NCBI GenBank assembly: GCA_964017065.1
Contig: OZ024783.1
Span: 8,038,391-8,102,390, forward strand
DNA: 64,000 bases
Direction: 5' to 3'
From: Haliclona indistincta
Lineage: Eukaryota > Porifera > Demospongiae > Haplosclerida > Chalinidae
Shown: in pieces, positions 19,455 through 30,300 of the stretch
Layout: each line of letters opens with the position of its first letter
Position numbering within the stretch: position 1 is the stretch's first letter
Program-made: the position numbers and the translations under genes
The notes under the pieces: generated by a model
What the model was told of the DNA's origin: nothing
Database searches by the model: none
The model's input: the letters and a program-made list of their open reading frames with translations, nothing else

Positions 19455-20085
19455 CCTTTTACCATTCGCCATGATTCCCCAGAATCTGGGGTCTGCGAAA
19501 ATTAATGGCAGGGGACGAGGCTACGCTGTACTTTGTGTTGGTTCGGGCAACCAGCTTAAGATACCTGTGTTGAACAAGGCCGATGTGTCGGTTGATCTAC
19601 ATGAAGGAGCACCTATTGGGACGGTTACTGTCTTATCAGACCTCAATGTGATTACAGATCACTTTATGCAAGAGGACGGCCTTGCTAAATACCTGAGGGT
19701 ATCGGTGGTGAGCCCCACTGACCTGAGTATGGAGCGACAACAGCGTCTCAGATCAGCTCTCACCATTTCATCAGCACTCACCGATGAACAGTCTGACAAA
19801 TTGATGCAGTGTGCGGTTGAACACCATGATGTATTTGCCTTGGAAGAGGGAGAGGTAGGAGAAGTAAGAGATGTGGAGCACCAGATACACACTGGCGACC
19901 ATCCACCTATTCATCAGCTACCACGCCAAGTTCCCTTCACAGTGCGTGAAGAGATGAGTAGGATGGTGCAAGAGATGTTAAAGGACGGAGTTATTCAGCA
20001 GTCAGCCAGTCCGTGGGCGAGTCCAGTCGTCTTGGTCAGAAAGAAGGACGGCACGCTACGTTTTTGTGTGATTACCGACGGCTGA
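19441..20085 (+). CDS. Gypsy pol, linker and N-terminal RT segment (frame-broken)
   Basis: Frame +1 relative to gag. It reads through a protease-RT linker into the RT N-terminus, with the conserved block ...IQQSASPWASPVVLVRKKDG. The frame stops at 20083-20085. Near 20070 one G is missing compared with the usual FCVDYRRLN context, and reading moves to another frame that continues as DYRRLNAVT from 20072. Part of an otherwise well-conserved polyprotein, not an independent gene. Confidence 0.8.
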   Translation, partial: YCKGDLLPFAMIPQNLGSAKINGRGRGYAVLCVGSGNQLKIPVLNKADVSVDLHEGAPIGTVTVLSDLNVITDHFMQEDGLAKYLRVSVVSPTDLSMERQQRLRSALTISSALTDEQSDKLMQCAVEHHDVFALEEGEVGEVRDVEHQIHTGDHPPIHQLPRQVPFTVREEMSRMVQEMLKDGVIQQSASPWASPVVLVRKKDGTLRFCVITDG

Positions 20086-21510
20086 ATGCTGTAACACACA
20101 AGGACACTTTTCCACTTCCGAGGATTGATGACCTGTTAAATCAGATGCATGGCAAGAAGGTGTTTTCTACCTTAGACGCAAAGCGTGGTTACTGGCAGAT
20201 TAAGATGCATGAAGATTCTAGACCAAAGACCGCTTTTGTGACCTTTGAAGGCTTGTACGAGTTTCAAGTGATGCCTTTTGGGCTTTGCAACGCACCTTCA
20301 ACCTTCCAACGATTGATGCAGAGGATACTTCAGGGCCTTGGTTCCTTCTGCAGTGTTTACATTGATGACATACTGGTCTTCTCTGAGTCCATGGAGGATC
20401 ATCTCATTCACCTTTCTCAAGTGTTTGACAGGATTGAATCATTTGGCCTCAAGTTACACCCTAACAAATGCTCCTTGGGAAATGCTGAAGTGCTATTCTT
20501 GGGCCATGTTGTGTCAGCTGAAGGTATCCACCCTGACCCAGGCAAGATCAAGGCAGTCGAGGAATTTCCTATTCCAACGAACGTTCGTTCTCTGCGAAGT
20601 TTCCTTGGCCTCGCTAGTTACTATCGACGGTTTGTGCCCAATTTTTCCAAAATAGCTGGTCCCCTACACATGCTTACCCGATTGAATGTGCCCTTCGTCT
20701 GGACAAGTTCTTGCCAGCAAGCTTTTGAGAGACTAAAGAGTTTGCTAACCTCACCACCTGTGTTGAGTTACCCCGACTTTCGTGAGCCCTTTCAGTTGCA
20801 TACGGATGCCAGCGGAGAAGGTTTAGGAGCTGTTCTGGAGCAGAAGTCAGATGGTCTAGGTCATCCTGTTGCATTTGCAAGCCGCACTCTATCCAAGCAC
20901 GAACAGCGTTATGGCATAACCGAGCTGGAGACCTTGGGTGTAGTTTGGGGTTTACGCCACTTCCGAGCGTATCTGTATGGGCATCGCGTGACTGTGTACA
21001 CAGACCATGCTCCAGTGAAGTCTATGCTGAATTCACGTCATCCTTCTGGCAAACTTGCCCGCTGGGCAGAGTCTGTGGCTGAATTTGATGTTGATATGGT
21101 ATACCGACCGGGTCGTGTTAATTCTAACGCGGATGCTTTATCTAGATCCCCGTTAAAGGACCCCATCCTCATCCAAGAAGGGCCTGAGGTACAGGTGGCA
21201 GCAATTGATGCAGTAGTTCCAGACCATCCCACAGTGGAACCTGATGACCGCTTAGAATTGCGTCAACTGCAGATGGAAGACCCATATTATGTGTGCCTTA
21301 TCCATTTCCTTGAGTCAGGAACTCTTCCCTCTAGTCGAGATGTTGCCAAACGTGTTATGTCGGAGAAGGATCGTTTTGTAGTATTAGAGAACCTTCTCTA
21401 TCGTGTCAACACCTCCAAAGAAGGTCAAATTCGCTTGTGTGTGCCGAAGTTGAGACGAGAGGCCCTTGTTGCTGAAGCTCACTCTGGAAAGTTTTCAGGA
21501 CATTTTTTCC
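20072..21510 (+). CDS. Gypsy pol, reverse transcriptase and RNase H (frame-broken)
   Basis: The open frame runs to 21707 but is meaningful to about 21505. RT motifs: PLPRIDDLL, FSTLDAKRGYWQI, FGLCNAPSTFQRLM, and the catalytic YIDD at 20358-20369. The thumb and connection follow (FLGLASYYRRF). RNase H includes LHTDASGEGLGAVL and YTDHAPVKSM. The integrase N-terminal zinc region begins near 21450 (LVAEAHSGKFSGH). At a T6 run near 21503-21508 the frame is lost: one T too few or two too many relative to the continuing integrase frame. Confidence 0.85.
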
Positions 21511-22567
21511 TAAGGCTGTTTATACTCAGCTGGCTAAAAGATACTGGTGGGAGGGGATGTATAAAGATGTACACACCCATTGCCGCGGTTGCCTCACGTG
21601 CGCCACGTATCAGGGTACTGGACGACGAACCAGACAGCCCTTATTGCCCATCCCAGTTGGAGGAGCATTCCACCGAGTTGGAGTCGACATCATGGAGCTG
21701 CCCTTGACCGTGAATGGAAATCGATACGCGATCACATTTGTGGATTACTTAACAAAGTGGGTGGAATCCTTTGCTTGTAGTGATCAGACCAGCGAGACTA
21801 TTGCTAAACTATTGATTGATAATGTGGTGTGTAGACATGGTGTTCCTGAGATCCTAGTATCTGATCGTGGTTCCAACTTATTGTCAGCTGTTATGCAGGA
21901 AGTGTATGAAGTCACTGGAATAAAGAAAAGAAGTACAACGGCTTACCACCCTCAGGCTGATGGCCTGGTTGAAAACTTCAATCGTACCTTACGAGCCATG
22001 GTGGCTAAACATGCTGAGAAATTTGGGACTAATTGGGACGAGCACCTACCCTACTTGTTGTTTGCATATCGGACCAAGCCTCATGAGAGCACCGGAGAGT
22101 CACCCTTTTTCTTCCTGTATGGACGGGATGCCCGGTTACCCTGCGAAGATGTATTCTCTGCTAGAAGAAGCCCTTATCAAGTGGATTTAGACGATTATAT
22201 AACCGAACTCACGTTGGGGTTAGCAGAGGCTTGGCGAACAGCTCAGGATCACTTGCAGAAGGCTCAGAAAGCACAAAAGAGAAAATACGACCGTCGTGCT
22301 AAGGAAAGACAAGTGCGGGTCGGTGACAGAGTGATGGTATTGATGCCTGCTGAACAGACTGGCAAAAACCGGAAACTGAGTCGTCCCTATTTTGGCCCCT
22401 ATCGCGTCATTGAAGTCCATCCTAATGGTGTCTCAGTTGTCCCTGTGGATCGTACTAATGATCCACCAATCCGTGTGAATCTGGACCGTGTAACTCTATG
22501 TTACCCTGAACTCCCGAACGTCTCGTATACAGGTCGCAAGTCACCTCGTGGAAGGCCAAAGACTTGA
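21503..22567 (+). CDS. Gypsy pol, integrase (frame-broken)
   Basis: Continues the polyprotein after the break near 21505. A second half of the zinc-binding region (HTHCRGCLTC) precedes the catalytic core with D in VGVDIMEL, D in LVSDRGSNL and E in GLVENFNRTL. A C-terminal SH3-like region (RVGDRVMVLMP...RPYFGPYRVIEV) follows and the frame stops at 22565-22567. No chromodomain is seen. An internal ATG at 21557 has no independent meaning. Confidence 0.85.
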   Translation, partial: FFPKAVYTQLAKRYWWEGMYKDVHTHCRGCLTCATYQGTGRRTRQPLLPIPVGGAFHRVGVDIMELPLTVNGNRYAITFVDYLTKWVESFACSDQTSETIAKLLIDNVVCRHGVPEILVSDRGSNLLSAVMQEVYEVTGIKKRSTTAYHPQADGLVENFNRTLRAMVAKHAEKFGTNWDEHLPYLLFAYRTKPHESTGESPFFFLYGRDARLPCEDVFSARRSPYQVDLDDYITELTLGLAEAWRTAQDHLQKAQKAQKRKYDRRAKERQVRVGDRVMVLMPAEQTGKNRKLSRPYFGPYRVIEVHPNGVSVVPVDRTNDPPIRVNLDRVTLCYPELPNVSYTGRKSPRGRPKT

Positions 22568-22859
22568 CTGCATGTCATCGTGATTCTGACTATCATTGTA
22601 TGGTTATTATTATCAATGTATGGCTATTCTTATTGTATGATGATTATTCTCATTGTATGATTAAGTTTCGGTCTTGTACTCATGGATATTGTATCACCTG
22701 ATTAACTGTTATGTTATGGTTGCGTTAATTGTACTTAAGAGTTGTGTATGATGCAGTTGTGCTTCTTTGCTCTTGGTTGTACTTTTATTCTCAGTTGATT
22801 TCTGATTGTATTCTGATTTGATTTTCTTTGTATAGAGTATCTGAGGACAGAACCTTGTT
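22568..22859. other. Gypsy 3' untranslated region
   Basis: Between the integrase stop and the polypurine tract. AT-rich with partial repeats of ATTCTCATTGTATGATTA. No ORF of note. Confidence 0.5.
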
Positions 22860-22872
22860 AAGGGGTGGGTAG
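22859..22872 (+). other. Polypurine tract of the gypsy element
   Basis: AAGGGGTGGGTAG directly abuts the 3' LTR. Confidence 0.8.
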
Positions 22873-23024
22873 TGTAATGTTGCTATATTTATTTGTGTAT
22901 GTTTGTTAATAATTAATAAATAATTTGGGGACGAGCACGTGGAAGTGTTCTACCTACTGGTCAACATTTTGAGCAGTGTCTATTTTCACGCTATTTTCCC
23001 GACGTTGCCGACAGCAGCGTCACA
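22873..23024 (+). repeat. 3' LTR of the gypsy element
   Basis: 152 bp, no visible difference from 17051-17202; followed by GTTT, the right target-site copy. Confidence 0.93.
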
Positions 23025-23707
23025 GTTTATATATAGCAGCTTGGTTTAAAATCGTGAAGTCATGCCAATACTATAATTTATGCTTTCCTCTTTGTAATTA
23101 TACTAATACATGTGAACTCCTACTCAGTGTACTGGTACCTCAGCCAGGCTCAGTTCACCAGTTGCCTCTCTGATCTCTCTCTATCGTTCTGATAGTTTAG
23201 TGAAGGGCTCCTGAGACGGGAATGGATCCAGCCAAGAAGCATACTCTATCAGGTCAGGTGACTGGCAGTGATCCATCAGATACTCTAACAACCCAAGCAC
23301 CTACACGAGGGAAGGAGGAAGGGAGGGAAAGAGAAAAGACAGAGGAAGGAAAAGAGAGAGGGAGGAAGGGAGGGAAAGAGGGAGGAAAAAGGGGGAGGGA
23401 AAGAGGGAGGGAGGGAGAGAGGGAGGGAGGGATAATCAGAAACAAGATCATAACTGAAAGACATCGGTTGCTGCAAATCAGCACATAGAAGCTTAGCACA
23501 GATAGATGTGAAGGTCACAAAGCACCAAAAATTCCAAAGTATCTCTAAAGATCAAGAATGATCAGTTATACATGACTAGTACTTATCATTGTACATAACT
23601 TATCAAAATAATTTAAACAGCACACACAACAGTAGTTATCTACATGTTGTATAAGGTAGATAAGATGGAGGAAGGCAAACACAATGTCACAATACAATAT
23701 GTCTCAC
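23025..23707. other. No recognised exon; purine-rich low-complexity tract
   Basis: Flank of the gypsy element and 3' side of the last recognised ATM exon. A GGGA/GAGA-rich tract at about 23305-23435 gives long shadow frames on both strands. On the minus strand I searched by eye for the next ATM exon and found none. Confidence 0.5.
23305..23435. repeat. Purine-rich GGGA/GGAA low-complexity tract
   Basis: Degenerate (GGGA)n and (GGAAA)n runs, strongly strand-asymmetric (almost no pyrimidines on the plus strand). Confidence 0.85.
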
Positions 23708-24332
23708 CTGTCTACCGAGTGGTGATGAGCGTTGAGCAAAGGGAACCATTGTGGACACAATACTATGAAGATGACCACCAAGCACCTATACAAAAAAGAG
23801 GACAAAGATAAAATTAACACCAAAGTCGCATTGGAACCCTTACAATCCGGACACACTTGCGTACCCACAAAATTATAGTGCCCTGACTATGATGATGTCC
23901 TGATTTCAGGAATGGTATAACATTTTAAAGTAATTTTATTCGGGATCATATGAAATGTATGCATTACAACGAGTCCTCATTTGAGGGGTTTCACTAAACT
24001 TCAGAGGAGCTAGGCTAGTGTCAGAAACATTAGCTTACTTGAGGGCAATGTTCAATAGCAGCTTTACACAGTGTGTGTAATGTAGCACAGCATGGCGGGA
24101 ATAGCTCTGCTAGCTCCAGCTGGTCCATCTTGTGGTTGTTAATGATCCTGATCACACTGTGGACAATGTCCATTACCACGAATCGCACTGTTCCTGCTAG
24201 ACCAGTTTTTAGCTCCTGACAAACCAGGTTAACAAACAGACTATAGGCAAGGAACAGCCGTTTTCGCTCAAAGATTCTATGAGTTGAAAGCAGTCGAAGA
24301 TTGAGACTGAGCAGAATGTTCTGAATAGTATC
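23708..24332 (-). CDS. ATM: ATM exon group: 24039-24332 and 23708-23785 (last recognised)
   Basis: 24039-24332 (98 codons, acceptor CTCTCTAG, donor GTAAGC) encodes [60 protein letters not shown] and [10 protein letters not shown]. Human ATM has [20 protein letters not shown] and [20 protein letters not shown] here (from memory). 23708-23785 encodes [20 protein letters not shown], parallel to LENHLHVIVGTLIPLV, and has a standard donor (CAG|GTGAGAC). No continuation was found at lower coordinates. Confidence 0.9.
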
Positions 24333-27300
24333 CTAGAGAGAAAGAAACATAAAATCAACAACACAATACAAAATGAGCAATAAATACGAATTAAAAATTT
24401 ATGCAGAGTGGAATCTTGACTATGTAATATTTAAACCACTTATGGCAGTGCATTGCGCGATTTAAAGCATGAGGTCGCAGTCAATAACGGTCACTAACGC
24501 TGCGAATGGACTCGCCTTCGGCTCATGCATGCGTTCTCGTCTGTTATTGGAATGTCTGAGTGCTTTGAATCATGTAATGCACTGCCAAGAGTGGTCTAAA
24601 TGCTACGCTCTTGTGCTAGGCTGGCGCCGACAAGCAACAGAAAAGTGTGATTTATACAATTTAATGCCATGGCATACTAGCTGAAAAGAAAGAAGACCAC
24701 TTAGCCCATGAGATGACAGAGATGGGATCCGGGTTAAGTCGACAGTCATGTGCTAATAGTAGATAAAGTACCTCGTAAGCATCCATTTAACGATAAGAAA
24801 GCAGGTTGGGCATGGGTTAACTTCACAACAACTAACTGAAGAACAAAACAAAGTGACAGTCATTGGGCGATAGTGAGCATATAACAGAGTATGCCATCAT
24901 GATCAATCAAAGCATAGGAGTGTTGAACATCTTCACCAAAGAGATGCATACATCCAGTATCCAGATAAGGTCTGGTACAAACTTCAGCACCATGTGCAGA
25001 CTACACTCTTGCTTTCAATGGCAAGGATGATGTTACTTACAAACTTGTTCAAAAACAATTACCGATACATCTGAAATTAATATTAATTTTTTTATCCAGT
25101 TACGGGTCACATCCCAGTTCCTTCTTCACTAGAGCAGCCAGACTAAGTTTTCAGCTTGAAATCAATTAACCAGACGAAGATTCTATTCTTGGGTCGTTTG
25201 GACAGAGCCAAGAGAGCGATGGCTGTTCGAAACTCGACAATTTTAGCATGCTCTCGAAGTTGCTTGACTGTTTTGAAGTTGATCATGATTCCTTATAAAT
25301 ATATTATACTTCATCATAACAATAATGCTATTTGGACAGAGATATACACTAGTGAAAACAACCACGGGATGGAGATCAGTTCTTTATTTGTGAAAGTTGT
25401 CTCTGTGTATCAAATGCCATACTCTCAGTCATTCAGGTATAAAATTAGAGATTTTAAAAATGGTTTATCACTATTATTGTACAACATAGATTGGTCATGT
25501 GTTGCATGTAGAATTTCAGTGTCGGAAATGTAAGATGAAGCAATGGTGGGCTAGCCCAAGAGTGTTTGGTGGTCGCTATTTGATCAACCAAAAGTCAGTT
25601 TTGTAAAATTGTAACTAGAATTCGAAGAGGATGAAGAAGAGGATGGTTATACTGAAGAAGAGGATGGTTAATTGTTCTTTAATAACTCACTTTTCAATCT
25701 TGTGTACGGTATCTTATGGTAATATTTATATTCAGGTTAGTACATGTATTTACTTGTTCTGGCATCATTCCTAGCCACTACATTCATTTTTGTGATTTAG
25801 CTGGCATTGGAATAGTTGGAAAATGGTATATTCAATCTGCTAGGTCATGTTCCTTTTAAAATATGTACAACTAATGGTTTACAAGTCAATGAAGTACATT
25901 GAAGTCGTGCAGTCTTGGAATGTCTTTCACTAAAGCAGTTGATGATGAGATGATGTAAAAGAACTTCCAAATCTCACAACAGCTGGAGAGGTTAGTAGTT
26001 TATTAGCAATAATTATATATAATTTTACTGATTCTAAACCACACTTGTGGGAAGTATCATCCCTGCTGACATGGTGCATCTGCATGCTGAAAAGTATCGC
26101 ACTGCAAGCCGAGAATGCAGACAATGCGAGACAGACATGCGATTATGCCTGCTTAGTTATCCAAGAATCCAGAAAGCACAGGGGCGACGGCTGGTGCACC
26201 TATGACCAGCTATTTCAACAACATGCGGTTGCTAAGCCAGACCGCCCCTGGGCCACACTAGATGGCTCCATTCACGCTGAAACAATCCTAGCCTCAAGGA
26301 CAGGAACCGGCACAAACTGCCGTCTCTGCGCAAAGTCAGACCACCAATGTTCATTAGCCCCGATCCTAAACCAGAACCAACCAGACCGCTTTGCGCAACA
26401 CAATCAAGCTGCCTATCGTCGACCTTTGCCTGCTCCGGTGTGCAGCTATAGGCACATCTGTGCCATATGCCAGGAGAGTCCACACCAAGCAAAGGACTGC
26501 GCACACACCGATGGACAGCATCTTCCGTCGACCTCCTCCACCCCACGTCATGGCAACAGGGGTCCCACTCCCATCGGGGCGTAGGGGGTCCACATATCCA
26601 ACCCAAAGGACCAATGCTCATAGCTGACTCAAGATTGTGGCGACATTATCTGTATATTCTAACTGCTGCTGATTTACTATGTATGATTTGCTGAATTTGT
26701 TTATTCTGCTGTCAATTCAATTCCTGCTGCTATAATCCCTAATAGCAGACTTTGATTATAACTACTGCACACACGGATGCACGCACATACTGCCTACGAT
26801 GCAAAGCGAGTGTAGAGCCGGGTACATCATTTAGCCACTGTTCCCAGCATGATACAACTATTCAACGCTTGCTAACTGCAAAACTTATGTCTGCTGTGTG
26901 GGTGTGTTTACTGCCATCTTTTTTTCACGTGACAGCCATGTGACGCGAAACCATATGATATAGTCAACTCCCAAAGGATAGACCTTCATGATGGTACATG
27001 CATATGTGCATAGGATCATGCAGTTCAGAGAAAATGAGCAAATTATTCAAAAATGACTTTTCCAGCGTCTTCATGTGGAACAATGTAGTTCAAATTCTGA
27101 CAACTACAGATTCAAGTTCTGCAGAACAAGACACTAATGACGATGAAGACATGTCAAAGCTTTGGTGCTACTGTAATGAACCAAGCTTTCCTGTTGATCG
27201 CAGAGATCCACGCTTGGCGTTTCCTCACTGATAGCTCTTTAGTTTTTGCTCCCTCGTGCTCTATAATCGCTGGAATACTGTGAAAGGAGACCCCTTCATC

Positions 27301-30300
27301 ATCGCGGCCTTGACGATTTGTACAGTGAATTATGTACAGTGAACAGTTGTACAGTGAAGTACAGTGAATTACGCAACAGCTTTTAACCATAGTTAACACT
27401 CTGGCGCCTGCGCGGCTGCCCCCAAAGATGGCGGCTTCTGGTTAATGACATGTTGTAACATCACGTGCAAGGTCTCTATTATCCTTTACTATCAATGATC
27501 ATGGCTAAACTCAGCAACAACAGTATACAACATCAGTTTTGTCCAGATAAGACAATTATTAGAACAAGGTGTCAAACACATGATTGTACTACAGTAACTG
27601 GGAGAATAATAAACAACAAAGTGCGGGCATCGTTTAAAGCTCAATATTTGAACCCAAATACAGTGCTGACCTTTTTTTTTCTCTTTGACATGAGCGCGAT
27701 GAAGGAGATACCTTTAACGTTGTAGCACGTTGGGAGATATTCAAGTGTGGCGGTGATAGATCGAGAGGTGTAGTGAGGGACGGGAGGGATTGGATCACAC
27801 GCTCTGAGGTACTTGGACAAGAAAGACGATGAGGATGGAGTCTCGTACAACCGAACAAGCAACTCGACAACAAAGTCGCCGATACTGTTCTTGAACAATC
27901 TGTCAAATTCCTGCAAAACAAAAGGGTTAAAAAGTATAAATGCAGTGGAACTTCTAAATAAAAGACATCTGAGACAAGGCTTGAATGTGGGAGACTGTTT
28001 AGAATATGTTCACTAAACAGTAAACAGTGAAAGTTTTCTATTCACTGTTTAGAGGTTAAACTGTACAGCGGTTTTGCAATTGAAATACTAGAAATAGTAA
28101 AAGTTTTTAAATCCTTGCTATAGAAACATGCAGTTATAAGGCTGTTCGTAGTATTATCTATATTCACACATCTCAACACAATTAACAATGCTAATACCTC
28201 GTTTCCTAGCAACCTGATAAGGTAGTCATGTGACTTGGTAGCATCAGCCATCCTCTCCTGGCTATCTTCTTCTCTCTCCTTCTCATCTCGCTGGGCGAAG
28301 GAGGTCAAGATGAACACCATGGAGACGTCAAGGCAAGGCTGCACTAGCTCAGATAATGGCTGCCCACATAGTGTAGCAATAGAGTCAAGGGTCTCTGTTC
28401 TTCCTGAGGCTATCAGGTAAGGTATGATCTTTGACGAATATGTTCTGGAAGCGAAAAAAATGACAAATGCAAATGTACAACTAGGCACCAAAGGTGCTGA
28501 TGCCTCGGTGGAGCACACAGAAGGACAACCGACAGTAAACTATACATTAAGCAACAGCACAATTCCTGACAGCAATTCCACAAACACAGCAACTGCAGAT
28601 GCATGTATACAGGATTTCTGTACAGTAGTGCTTTAGTTATGCAATCAGAAGCCAATCAGTGCTGACCACAATTTAACTGGGCGTGTCTACAGTGTTCAGC
28701 ATGCATACCACGAGCGAGATAGCTTCCATAGCTTGCTTACACGATTTCTCTGGACCTGCGCTGCTATCCTGTAGTAAACTTCGAACCTATCAGCTTCTAG
28801 GCAGTCAACTGTGGACAGCTTTGCCTTTGGAGAAGTCCAGATCGCCAGCAACGGTAAACAAAGTAAGCAAACAGCGCCATAACTCTAGAACAAAGCTTTG
28901 CATCGAACTTTCGCTAATTCACAACCGAGATAATATCGAGTTCTACCTGCATTGCAAGTTTCAGAGCTTATCTTCCAGAGTGCGCCGCAAAAATGGTGTA
29001 AAATATCCACAACCACAACTATCCACCATTCCATAAACACAGCAACTGCAGATGCATGCATACAGGATTTCTGTACAGCAGTTGCTTTAGTTATGCAATC
29101 AGAAGCCAATCAGTGCTAACCACAATTCAACTGGGCGTGTCTACAGTGTTTAGCGCAGCCAAGAGCGCAGCAGTCATACCACGAGCGAGATAGCTTCCAT
29201 AGCTTGCTTACACGATTTCTCTGGACCTGCGCTGATATCCTGTAGTAAAATTTGAACCTATCAGCTTCTAGGCAGTCAACTGTGGACAGCTTTGTCATTG
29301 GAGAAGTCCAGATCGCCAGCAACGGTAAACAAAGTAAGCAAATCACGCCATAACTCGAGAACGAAGCTTCGTGTACAAATTTCAAATGTTGAAAAGCGAG
29401 ATAATATCGAGTTCTACTTGCATTGCTAGTTTCAGGGCTCGGCATTCAGCGTGCGCCGCAAAACTGAAGTAACAGACAGAATGACTGACTGACTGACAAA
29501 CTGACAAACAAACGAACTACTGTATGCCTCGTGGCTCCGCCCACCGAGGCATAAAAAGCAAACTAAATCCAAAGCACCATGCATCCCATTGCTTTGTTAT
29601 AAAGTGACAGTTTGAGAACAATAAAGGCAATGATAGCCACAGACAACTCTGTTGTTGTGCGCAATTGCAACAGCTTATGATCATGATCATGTGAATTTGA
29701 GACAGCATTGCTGCTGTTACAATGCTGCTGCGTGCAACACTGTTGCATAACAAGTGAAGTACAGACAGTTGTAAATGAGCAGCTACTAACAGCTATACTA
29801 TACCTGTAGAATTCTTTTAAAGATGGCTGCTCCAGTAAGCAGTATGGGAACTTTTCCATATCGCCTTCGTCAAGCCATCTACATACTAGCTCGCTTAGCA
29901 TCCCCTCGAGGAAAACCAGAGGCGATGAGTAGCCGAGATAAGACGCTGTGCGTTGAACCACCTGGATTAGAACAAGTCATGTGGTAACAAACACATGTAA
30001 TGATAATGTAACACAAAACACAGTCATGCATACAAGCGAAAATCAAAATAGCAGTGATTGATACATAAAGTCTAGTTCACAATGAGTCGCAGAGCTTAGA
30101 CACGACCCTCGCGGCACGGCAAATCGTTCACAATACGTCGCAACGCGTATGCTCCATGGTAAAACACATGTTTTTTTCCTGCCGCATGATTCGACGCGAG
30201 GATAGAACATGGTTCTATTTCTTGCGGCACAGTCATTGCGACTCATTGTGAACTAGGCACAATACTGTTAATCAAAATACAACTATAGCCTACCTTGGAG

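Larger units (their letters stand above)
17051..23024 (+). mobile_element. Ty3/gypsy LTR retrotransposon, near full length
   Basis: 5,974 bp. The 152-bp LTRs (TGTAATGTTGC...GCGTCACA) show no difference by eye. GTTT occurs at 17047-17050 and 23025-23028, a probable 4-bp target-site duplication. The primer-binding site, polypurine tract, gag-protease, RT-RNase H and integrase are all present in gypsy order. Three single-step frame changes (about 19380-19440, 20070 and 21505) break the polyprotein. Identical LTRs indicate a young insertion, so the breaks are either recent mutations or base-calling errors in short homopolymers. Confidence 0.93.

Noticed and set aside
23222..23518. Frames over the GGGA tract as low-complexity proteins
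   Set aside because: Purine-run artefact. The minus-strand reading was also checked as an ATM exon and did not fit.
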